Assembly (NCBI GenBank): GCA_003156795.1
Contig: PMHU01000246.1
Location: 1-10,983 of the forward strand
DNA: 10,983 nt
Direction: 5' to 3'
Origin: Acidimicrobiaceae bacterium
GTDB lineage: Bacteria > Actinomycetota > Acidimicrobiia > Acidimicrobiales > Palsa-688
The notes under the pieces are model-generated. The model was not told where the DNA came from. It did not search any database and saw only the letters and a program-made list of their open reading frames with translations. The position numbers and the translations under genes are program-made. Numbering within the stretch: the stretch's first letter is position 1; every line of letters starts with the position of its first letter. Below are positions 6,192 through 10,983 of this stretch, piece after piece.

Positions 6192-6640
6192 CGGGCGTCA
6201 CCAGCCTCGCCGCTGACGACGGGCCGCCAGCGCCAGACCAGCTTGACGGTTTCGCCATCGGTCTCGAGGGGCTCCACCACCAGCTCGACCGTGCTCCCGA
6301 CGCGCAAGTCGCCCACGCCGAAGCCGTCAGCGACCTGCCCCAGGATGATGATCTGCTCCCGCTCGAGCTCCACCGCTGCGATGGCGAACGGCTGGTACGG
6401 ATCGTTCCGGCTCACGTACGGCGGCGGCGGTTGGTACTGGGCGTCGGTGTAGCTCCATACCGTGCCGGTCGCCGACAGCGGGACCGTCTCCATGTCCTCG
6501 CTGATGCATCCAGGGTTGGGGCACCACGAACCGGTTGGTGGGAACTGGTAAGTCCCACACTCGGTACACCTACGGCCCAGGAGGGTGGGGGGCTCGTCGA
6601 TGGTAAACCACCCGTCGATTACCGGGACAGCCGTCGTCAT
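6188..6640 (-). CDS. DUF35 Zn-ribbon/OB-fold protein, partner of the thiolase-like protein
   Basis: 150 residues from the ATG at 6640. The N-terminal rubredoxin-like zinc ribbon has two Cys pairs, CTEC and CPNPGC (about residues 25, 28, 40 and 45). A C-terminal OB fold follows (about 53-138), with the family features GTVWSYTDAQ, PFAIAAVELE and VGSTVEL. DUF35 proteins bind SCP2-type thiolases or aldolases (for example ChsH2-DUF35 with Ltp2, and the archaeal thiolase/HMG-CoA synthase complex) and help shape the acyl-CoA site. The next gene overlaps its stop as GTGA, supporting a 1:1 complex. A GTG two codons upstream (6646) is possible as start but would sit in the ribosome binding site. A 59-nt gap to ipdB makes this the head of a second translational unit. 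Confidence 0.88.
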   Translation of the reverse strand: MTTAVPVIDGWFTIDEPPTLLGRRCTECGTYQFPPTGSWCPNPGCISEDMETVPLSATGTVWSYTDAQYQPPPPYVSRNDPYQPFAIAAVELEREQIIILGQVADGFGVGDLRVGSTVELVVEPLETDGETVKLVWRWRPVVSGEAGDAR

Positions 6641-6645
6641 GAGCA

Positions 6646-6651
6646 CTCCTC
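6646..6651 (-). promoter_or_regulatory. Ribosome binding site GAGGAG deciding the DUF35 start
   Basis: On the minus strand GAGGAG lies 5 nt before the ATG at 6640. The upstream GTG at 6646 overlaps this motif, so the ATG is the better start. Confidence 0.65.
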
Positions 6652-6699
6652 GTCGGTTTGAATCTCAGCTACCTGGGTGATCTTCGCACGTCCCATCGA

Positions 6700-7482
6700 T
6701 CAGTCCGGTAGCTCGGCCCGGCGCAGCCCGTCGGGATCGATGATCTCGCGTATGAGCCTCAGCTCGTCGGGGGTCGGCAACCTGGACTCGCCGACCGGAT
6801 CGGCCTGCGCCAGCTCGAAGCCGGTCGCGTCCAGAACTTCCTGGATCGTTACCCCTGGGTGGACGCTGATGAGGCGCATGCGGTGCCCCTCGCCCCCGAA
6901 ATCGAGCACGGCCAGGTTGGTCACCACCCTCCGCACATCGAAGAACTCGAACGCGGCCGGACCGGCCGCCTCGGCCCGGTTCCACCCGACCCCGGTAACG
7001 ACGTCCACTTCCTCCACGAATACCCGGGGCGAATGGTTGACCACCCAATAGCTGGTCGGGTGGTTGACGGTGTTTCCGGGCGCGCCGCGAAATCCGATCA
7101 GCTGGGTTTTGGGCGAGCGGTAGTCGGCTCCGATGGCGGCGAAGTTCTGGTTGCCCCACGGGTCGATCTGCGTGGCGCCCATGACCACGTGCCGTCGCCC
7201 CGACCAGACCACGTCGAACATCGAGCGGTACGGGTTGTAGTACTCCACGACCTTCCCATCGGGCCAGGCGAAGGCCTCGTTGCCGGCGACGAGGGCCGCT
7301 TCACCGTCTGTGACCATCAGGTCCGGTTCGAACGACGCCCGGGCCACCCGGCCGGCAATCATCGGGATGGTGCCGATCGGGTTGGCCACGATCTCACCGT
7401 CGCCACGAAAGCACTCGGCCACGGCCACGACGCACACCTCGGCTCGGGTGACGGGGGACGCCGCCAACTGGGGATCACTCAT
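6700..7482 (-). CDS. ipdB: IpdB, beta subunit of the ring-C-opening CoA-transferase-family hydrolase
   Basis: 260 residues from the ATG at 7482, close to the known IpdB length of about 250. It is a class I CoA-transferase beta-type domain. Conserved segments include ANPIGTIPMIAGRVAR (33-48), VTDGEAALV (57-65), NPYRSMFDVVWSGRRHV (83-99), MGATQIDPWGNQN (101-113) and FRGAPGNTVNHPTSYW (131-146), the last distinctive of IpdB. With IpdA it forms COCHEA-CoA hydrolase, which opens steroid ring C by a hydrolytic retro-Claisen cleavage of a cyclic diketone rather than by CoA transfer. The ATG overlaps the ipdA stop as ATGA, as expected for subunits made in equal amounts. An upstream GTG in the same frame (7530) would lie within ipdA and is not favoured. 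Confidence 0.92.
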   Translation of the reverse strand: MSDPQLAASPVTRAEVCVVAVAECFRGDGEIVANPIGTIPMIAGRVARASFEPDLMVTDGEAALVAGNEAFAWPDGKVVEYYNPYRSMFDVVWSGRRHVVMGATQIDPWGNQNFAAIGADYRSPKTQLIGFRGAPGNTVNHPTSYWVVNHSPRVFVEEVDVVTGVGWNRAEAAGPAAFEFFDVRRVVTNLAVLDFGGEGHRMRLISVHPGVTIQEVLDATGFELAQADPVGESRLPTPDELRLIREIIDPDGLRRAELPD

Positions 7483-8333
7483 CGGGCGGCCACCTTGGTC
7501 TGGAAGTCCTGTTCGGGAATGTCGATCCACGCCTGTTTGAAAGCGGCCCAGGCTTCGGGTGACTTGGCCGATCCGGCGTATTCCTTTTGGAGGCCTTCAT
7601 CCCGCTCGTAATCTGGTGTGCACGAGGTAAACAGGGCGCCCCCGGCCCGCTCGACGACGCCGTCGACCATCATTCGCCCGACCCGGAGCCGCAGCTCCGT
7701 GCCCGCTTCAGCGGCCAGCTCGGCGGTAGGCACCACCCGCTCGACCGAAACGAAGCGGCGGGTGGGCGCGGCCCGCAGGAAGAGATCGTCGAAGTACAGA
7801 TCCGGCCCTAGGAAGGTGGCATTGCCGGCTTCGTCGGCGCGATTCAGGTGGCATATGGCTGCGTCGAGTTGGAAGGCCGGCACCGCCACCAGTTCGTAGG
7901 CGTCGTCGAACGGGGAGCGCACCGTGCGCAGGAGGGGGTTGTGCTTGAGCAGGTCGCTGCCGAGGCCGACCCGGGTGGGCAGGAAAGGCACCCGCCAGGC
8001 GGCGGCCTGCAGCCCGAGCAGGAACATCCCTTCGTCCCAAGGTACGTCTTCTATCAGCCCGGCTTGTCGGGCCGCTCGGAAGTGGGGCTCGAGGGCGATC
8101 GAGTCCAGGGACGCGAACGGATAGAAGGCCCGGGCCACCTTTCCGGTCGCGCACAGAAGGCCCAGGTCCGGCCCGGCGAAGCTCACGATGGTCAAGTTCC
8201 GAAGGGAGCTGCGGGCGATGGCGCGGACGATCGACATCGGCTTTCGTCGGCTGCCCCAACCGCCGATGCCAATGGCCATGCCGTCGGTTAGCTGGGCGAC
8301 GACGTCGTCTTCGAGGAGGACCTTCGAGGTCAT
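7479..8333 (-). CDS. ipdA: IpdA, alpha subunit of the ring-C-opening CoA-transferase-family hydrolase
   Basis: 284 residues from the ATG at 8333 (known IpdA about 290). The class I CoA-transferase alpha fold shows IGIGGWGSRRKPMSIVRAI (21-39), SFAGPDLGLLCATGKV (51-66), the DEGM motif with Glu101 (100-103), LPTRVGLGSD (118-127), YFDDLFLRA (180-188) and NRMMVD-type ending GRMMVDGVVE (219-228). Glu101 appears to correspond to the catalytic Glu (about 105) reported for M. tuberculosis IpdA. It works with IpdB on COCHEA-CoA. The ATG overlaps the echA20 stop as ATGA and the stop overlaps the ipdB start, so the trio is translationally coupled. The frame remains open for some 220 codons upstream, but that stretch is antisense-free shadow within echA20 and is not part of the protein. 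Confidence 0.93.
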   Translation of the reverse strand: MTSKVLLEDDVVAQLTDGMAIGIGGWGSRRKPMSIVRAIARSSLRNLTIVSFAGPDLGLLCATGKVARAFYPFASLDSIALEPHFRAARQAGLIEDVPWDEGMFLLGLQAAAWRVPFLPTRVGLGSDLLKHNPLLRTVRSPFDDAYELVAVPAFQLDAAICHLNRADEAGNATFLGPDLYFDDLFLRAAPTRRFVSVERVVPTAELAAEAGTELRLRVGRMMVDGVVERAGGALFTSCTPDYERDEGLQKEYAGSAKSPEAWAAFKQAWIDIPEQDFQTKVAAR

Positions 8334-9091
8334 CGGTTTGTGTCGGTTCCGCGCTTGGCGACGAAAGCGTCTCGATGTTCGTCTGCGACCCCCGACAGGT
8401 TCAGCTCGAAAGTGAAACCCTGTTCGAATCGGTATGAGCGCTTGACGTCCCACAAGTCGATGCCGTTGAGCGACTCCTTGGCGGCCCGGATGACGGTGGG
8501 GGACTTGGCCGCGATTACCTCGGCCAACTCGTGGGCGGCGGAGACCAGCTCGTCGGTGGGTACGACCTTCCACACGGAACCGTACGACAGCAGCTCCTGG
8601 GCTGTCGCGGTGCTCGACGTGTACACCATGGCCCGCATCCGGTGCTGGGGTACGAGCCGGCTGAGATGAGTAGCGGCTCCCAGCGCACCGCGGTCCACTT
8701 CGGGGAGTCCGAAATAGGCGTCGTCGGATGCGATGATGACGTCGGCGTTGCCGGCCAGGCCGATGCCCCCGCCGACACAGAAGCCTTGGACTGCGGCGAT
8801 CACCGGGACGGGGCAGTCGTACACCGCCGCGAACGCGGCAAAGCAACCGCGGTTGGCCCCTATGAGGGCGTCGAAGCCTTCCGTCGCCTGCATCTCCTTG
8901 ATGTCGACGCCTGCGTTGAAACCCCGACCGGTCGCCCTGAGGACCACGACGCGCACGTCGGGGTTGCGGCCGAGGTCGGTTAGGCGCTCGGCGACCGCAA
9001 ACCAATCGGCGACCCGCAAGGCGTTGACGGGCGGGCAGTCGATGATGACCTCGGCTACTCCGCCCTCGCGGATGTCAGATGTGACTGGCAC
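8330..9091 (-). CDS. echA20: EchA20-type crotonase, ring-D-opening hydrolase
   Basis: 253 residues, crotonase (enoyl-CoA hydratase/isomerase) fold. Oxyanion-hole segments are GRGFNAGVDIKEM (55-67) and GFCVGGGIGLAGNAD (103-117). Of the two acidic residues of classical enoyl-CoA hydratase, the first position (GGGCE) is Gly111 here; the second is Glu131 in GLPEVDRGALGAATHL. This pattern and the ending RSYRFEQGFTFELNLSGVADEHR match EchA20, which hydrolytically opens steroid ring D of HIEC-CoA instead of hydrating a double bond. The start is GTG at 9091 with AAGGGA about 5 nt upstream. Only 37 bp separate it from tetR2 on the same strand, too little for an obvious independent promoter, so it is probably cotranscribed with the regulator. 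Its product is the substrate for IpdAB, encoded next. Confidence 0.92.
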   Translation of the reverse strand: MPVTSDIREGGVAEVIIDCPPVNALRVADWFAVAERLTDLGRNPDVRVVVLRATGRGFNAGVDIKEMQATEGFDALIGANRGCFAAFAAVYDCPVPVIAAVQGFCVGGGIGLAGNADVIIASDDAYFGLPEVDRGALGAATHLSRLVPQHRMRAMVYTSSTATAQELLSYGSVWKVVPTDELVSAAHELAEVIAAKSPTVIRAAKESLNGIDLWDVKRSYRFEQGFTFELNLSGVADEHRDAFVAKRGTDTNR

Positions 9092-9128
9092 CTCGTCCCT
9101 TCTCTCGCTCGTTGTCTGGCATATGTGG

Positions 9129-9782
9129 TCAGGCGACCGACGTCTTCTCGCCCGTACCTGAGGGTTGGTGCTCGGAGAACTCGAGGACGACCCAGACCGC
9201 CCGGGATATCCGGTCGTAGACCTGGGCTATCGACTGGGCGCCGACAACCCACTGGCGGAGCTGAAGGTCGAACACAGACGTGGCGACCTGCACCACGTCG
9301 GTGGCGATGTCACTCGGCAGGCCTTGCAGTGCCTCGACGTAGATCTCTGTGTTTCGGGCCATATTGCGGGCGAATATCTCTCGGGTGAAAGGATCCTCCG
9401 ACGCTTCCAACGCTTGGACGACCCGGGCGAGCTGCGGCCACCCCTGGAACGCTCGCATGGACCGCTGCAAGACGTCGGTGAGCCGCTCGGCGTTGGTCGT
9501 GCCCTTGAGCGGCCTCCGTTCGACGTTGGTGCGAAGCTGACCGGCCCAATGGGCGAGCACCTCGGCGAATAGATGATCTTTGGATTGGAAGTACCGGTAC
9601 ACCGTCCCCAAGGCCACCCCGGCCTCGGCGGCCACATCCTTCATTTGGATCTGGTGGTGCTCGTTGGCCCGCAGGAGGGCGAGACCGGCCGTGACGATCC
9701 TGTCGCGGCGCTCTCGCTGGCCAGAGCTCAGGGTGTCGGGAAGCGGTGGGGCGGTCACCCTGGGGGCAGATCGCTTGGGCAC
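9129..9782 (-). CDS. TetR-family regulator, KstR-like (tetR2)
   Basis: 217 residues beginning at a GTG (9782). After a Pro-rich N-terminal tail comes QRERRDRIV (22-30) and a TetR helix-turn-helix at about 45-67 (VAAEAGVALGTVYRYFQSK). The QRERR start and GT-YRYF-SK-HLF pattern resembles KstR, the cholesterol-sensing repressor of early steroid genes, more than KstR2, the repressor of the HIP genes, even though the genes downstream are of the HIP type. The gene heads the minus-strand operon and faces the amidohydrolase gene across a 226-bp region, so it likely controls itself and both directions. The ligand is presumably a steroid-derived CoA thioester (inference). No clear Shine-Dalgarno is seen before the GTG; an in-frame GTG eight codons later is the alternative start. 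Confidence 0.85.
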   Translation of the reverse strand: MPKRSAPRVTAPPLPDTLSSGQRERRDRIVTAGLALLRANEHHQIQMKDVAAEAGVALGTVYRYFQSKDHLFAEVLAHWAGQLRTNVERRPLKGTTNAERLTDVLQRSMRAFQGWPQLARVVQALEASEDPFTREIFARNMARNTEIYVEALQGLPSDIATDVVQVATSVFDLQLRQWVVGAQSIAQVYDRISRAVWVVLEFSEHQPSGTGEKTSVA

Positions 9783-9853
9783 GGGGAGAGTCTCGACGAC
9801 CTTTCCGGTGGGTGGGACCGAGGACTACGGCGGCAGCGGCCCGTTGTCTAACT

Positions 9854-9883
9854 TTGACGTGGGCTGGAAGCTGATTCTAGCTT
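9854..9883 (+). promoter_or_regulatory. Candidate promoter of the amidohydrolase gene
   Basis: TTGACG (9854-9859, 5 of 6 bases of the -35 consensus), 18-nt spacer, TAGCTT (9878-9883, fits TANNNT). Transcription would begin near 9890 and leave a leader of about 120 nt holding the structured element at 9896-9972. Confidence 0.4.
9868..9883. promoter_or_regulatory. Inverted repeat AAGCT-N6-AGCTT over both divergent -10 regions, possible TetR2 operator
   Basis: Perfect 5-bp arms with a 6-bp spacer. The repeat covers the plus-strand TAGCTT box and a minus-strand TAGAAT (9879-9874, 5 of 6 bases of the -10 consensus) that could serve tetR2. A repressor here would shut both directions. I find no KstR2-type CAAG-N2-CTTG site in this region. 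Confidence 0.35.
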
Positions 9884-9895
9884 AAGAGCGGTTGT

Positions 9896-9972
9896 CGAAA
9901 CGACTTGCGCGGCACGGCCAGGCTTCGCCCTGGTCGGAAGGCCCCGGCCTCGAGCCCGCGCAAGTAGTTTCG
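9896..9972 (+). other. 77-nt structured element, 17-nt inverted-repeat arms with inner hairpins
   Basis: Arms 9896-9912 (CGAAACGACTTGCGCGG) and 9956-9972 (CCGCGCAAGTAGTTTCG) are reverse complements at 16 of 17 positions; the one mismatch is G9902/A9966. As RNA, two more G-U pairs extend the outer end. The 43-nt interior contains CGGCCAGG (9915-9922)/CCTGGTCG (9929-9936) around the loop CTTCGC, and AGGC-CCCG-GCCT (9939-9950). The result is a multibranched fold in the 5' leader of the amidohydrolase, ending 26 nt before its ribosome binding site. It could be a cis-regulatory RNA, a small repeat with terminal inverted repeats, or an extended operator. It matches no riboswitch class I know. Confidence 0.55.
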
Positions 9973-9998
9973 GTTCGGGCTCCACGACCCATCGCGCA

Positions 9999-10004
9999 GA
10001 GGAG
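9999..10004 (+). promoter_or_regulatory. Ribosome binding site GAGGAG deciding the amidohydrolase start
   Basis: GAGGAG lies 4 nt before the ATG at 10009. The frame is open back to an ATG at 9892, but that start has no such site and would translate the structured leader, so 10009 is preferred. Confidence 0.7.
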
Positions 10005-10008
10005 AGCC

Positions 10009-10884
10009 ATGCCGATACCTGAGGGAATACCGATTATCGACACCATGATCGGATTTCCTGTCGCGGACTTCGGGGCTACCTACGGCTTCATCCGCAAGCA
10101 GACCAAGGACGCCGACTCCAAGGAGGGAATGCGCTTTCCTGCCGAATACATGTTCAAGGACGTCCCCGAAGGCCACGACGGAGCCGGAGACCCGGTTGCG
10201 TCGACGCTGGCTCAGATGGACCGATTTGGCGTCGCCATAGGGGTCATCGGCACGGTTCGCGACGGGGTGTCCGACCGGGCCCTCAAAGAGCACCCGGACC
10301 GTTTCGTGGGCCGTACCAGCGTGGATCCCAACCAGGGCATGGACGCCGTGCGAAAGATCGTCGCCGATCACGACGAGCTCGGTACGAGAGCGGTGACCGT
10401 GTTCCCGGCCGGCACCTTTCCCCAAGTGCCCATCAACGACAAGAAGATGTACCCCATCTACGCCAAATGCGTGGAGCTGGGCCTTTCGGTGTGGGTCAAC
10501 GCCGGCATTCCGGGACCTCGCTTGCAAGGAATGTGTCAGCACGTAGAGCTCATCGACGAAGTCATGTTCGACTTCCCGGACCTGACGTTCGTGACCATGC
10601 ACGGCTGCGAGCCGTGGGAACAGCTGGCGGTAAAGCTGATGCTCAAGTGGCCCGGCTTGCACTACTGCACGTCGGCCTTCGCGCCCAAGTACTACCCCAA
10701 GGCAGTGATCGAATACGCCAATACCCGCGGCGCCGACAAGGTGATGTACGCCGGCTACTACCCGATGGGCTTGAGCCTCGAGCGGATCATGGGGGAGATG
10801 GGGGACGTGCCGTTTCGCGACCACGTATGGCCCAAGTTCCTGCAGCAGAACGCAGCGCGCGTCCTTGGGCTCGAGCAAACGTGA
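10009..10884 (+). CDS. Amidohydrolase-2 superfamily protein with lost metal ligands
   Basis: 291 residues with the TIM-barrel layout of the amidohydrolase_2 (ACMSD-like) family: IIDTMIGFP at the first strand, DPNQGMDAVRKIV (106-118), VNAGIPGPR (163-171), MHGCEPWEQLAVKLML (197-212), GADKVMYAGYYPMG (241-254) and NAARVLGL (281-288) at the end. The usual DxHxH motif reads D11-T-M-I-G, the strand-5 His is Asn164, and the Asp of the GSDYP motif is Tyr250; only the strand-6 His (His198) remains. A metal-dependent hydrolase mechanism is therefore doubtful. From memory, this IDTMIGFP subfamily recurs in actinobacterial steroid clusters, so it is likely functional rather than decaying. Possible roles are metal-independent hydrolysis or decarboxylation, or binding. 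It overlaps the next gene by 4 bp (GTGA). Confidence 0.85.
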   Translation: MPIPEGIPIIDTMIGFPVADFGATYGFIRKQTKDADSKEGMRFPAEYMFKDVPEGHDGAGDPVASTLAQMDRFGVAIGVIGTVRDGVSDRALKEHPDRFVGRTSVDPNQGMDAVRKIVADHDELGTRAVTVFPAGTFPQVPINDKKMYPIYAKCVELGLSVWVNAGIPGPRLQGMCQHVELIDEVMFDFPDLTFVTMHGCEPWEQLAVKLMLKWPGLHYCTSAFAPKYYPKAVIEYANTRGADKVMYAGYYPMGLSLERIMGEMGDVPFRDHVWPKFLQQNAARVLGLEQT

Positions 10885-10983
10885 TCGACCCGGGGGCCAC
10901 CGGAGCCGTCCTGCAGTGGGCCGAAGACGGCCTGTTGACCGACTCGGCCCGGGCCGCGCTCACCGGCCCGGGTGCGCCGTTCG
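10881..10983 (+). CDS. N-terminal fragment, probable acyl-CoA synthetase (AMP-forming ligase)
   Basis: The GTG start at 10881 overlaps the amidohydrolase stop as GTGA. The frame is open for 34 codons to the window end and reads VIDPGATGAVLQWAED, then DSARAALTGPGAPF. The ALTGPGAPF segment resembles the N-terminal lead-in of some actinobacterial FadD-type ligases, which activate acids to CoA thioesters; a ligase for a steroid-derived acid would suit the locus. This is based on one short motif, so the family call is tentative, while the gene start itself is well supported by the overlap. Confidence 0.5.
   Translation, partial: MIDPGATGAVLQWAEDGLLTDSARAALTGPGAPF

Noticed and set aside
7479..9005. 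508-residue version of IpdA
   Set aside because: The first 224 codons lie in another frame of echA20 and have no domain character. The ATG at 8333 overlapping the echA20 stop gives a normal IpdA length.
9110..9117. Octamer CGTTGTCT shared by the tetR2-echA20 gap and the divergent region (9842-9849) as a regulator half-site
   Set aside because: Eight bases shared between two short regions is within chance, and neither copy forms a convincing inverted repeat.
9896..9972. tRNA gene, suggested by 77-nt length and a branched fold
   Set aside because: The outer stem is 17 nt instead of 7, there are no D-arm or T-arm consensus bases in place and no credible anticodon arm.
9892..10008. Upstream ATG start for the amidohydrolase at 9892
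   Set aside because: The 39 added residues do not resemble the family and would translate the structured leader. The ATG at 10009 has GAGGAG correctly spaced.
9877..10878. 333-codon minus-strand open frame antisense to the amidohydrolase gene
   Set aside because: The plus strand encodes a clear family protein with a good ribosome binding site. The antisense frame has no recognisable domain, and long shadow frames are common in high-GC DNA.
1..10983. Insertion sequence, transposase, integrase or CRISPR repeats
   Set aside because: No transposase or integrase motifs, no terminal repeats flanking genes, and no regularly spaced repeats were found on reading both strands.

Overview
High-GC DNA with many GTG starts and 4-bp gene overlaps, coding a steroid-ring catabolic locus. 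The protein set (FadA6, EchA20, IpdA, IpdB and IpdC types) points to a cholesterol- or bile-acid-degrading Actinomycetota. The gene order is not that of Mycobacterium or Rhodococcus as I remember it, so an uncultured lineage such as Acidimicrobiia is possible; that taxonomic guess is weak. No rRNA, tRNA, CRISPR array or mobile element is visible.

Layout. Positions 1-239 (+) hold the C-terminus of a FadA6-type thiolase, followed by a stem-loop. A TetR gene (393-986, -) diverges from a Rieske oxygenase (1010-2197, +). The 23-bp gap and its edges carry a perfect inverted repeat and a likely leaderless promoter. Next on + come a YceI-like lipid-binding protein (2315-2854) and a PanE/ApbA-type reductase (2923-3888). 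Converging on these is a minus-strand operon, in transcription order: tetR2 (KstR-like), echA20, ipdA, ipdB, a DUF35 protein, an Ltp2/SCP2-thiolase-like protein, and ipdC (9782 down to 3874). Almost every junction after echA20 is a 4-bp ATGA or GTGA overlap. A 226-bp divergent region (9783-10008) then leads to a plus-strand amidohydrolase-fold gene (10009-10884), coupled by GTGA to a truncated gene that is probably an acyl-CoA synthetase.

How the genes fit together. EchA20, IpdA/IpdB, IpdC and FadA6 are the known enzymes for opening the last two steroid rings (D then C) from the HIP-CoA-derived intermediate and thiolysing the product. Here the ipdB-ipdC junction is interrupted by a DUF35/thiolase-like pair whose thiolase lacks most catalytic residues of its family. 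This suggests an extra carbon-carbon cleavage step coupled to the pathway, probably retro-aldol. The orphan Rieske oxygenase, YceI, PanE-like and amidohydrolase-fold genes are accessory, with unknown substrates.

Most unusual signals: (1) a 77-nt element with 17-nt inverted-repeat arms enclosing further hairpins in the amidohydrolase leader; (2) the inserted DUF35/thiolase-like pair; (3) an amidohydrolase-fold protein that has lost most canonical metal ligands.
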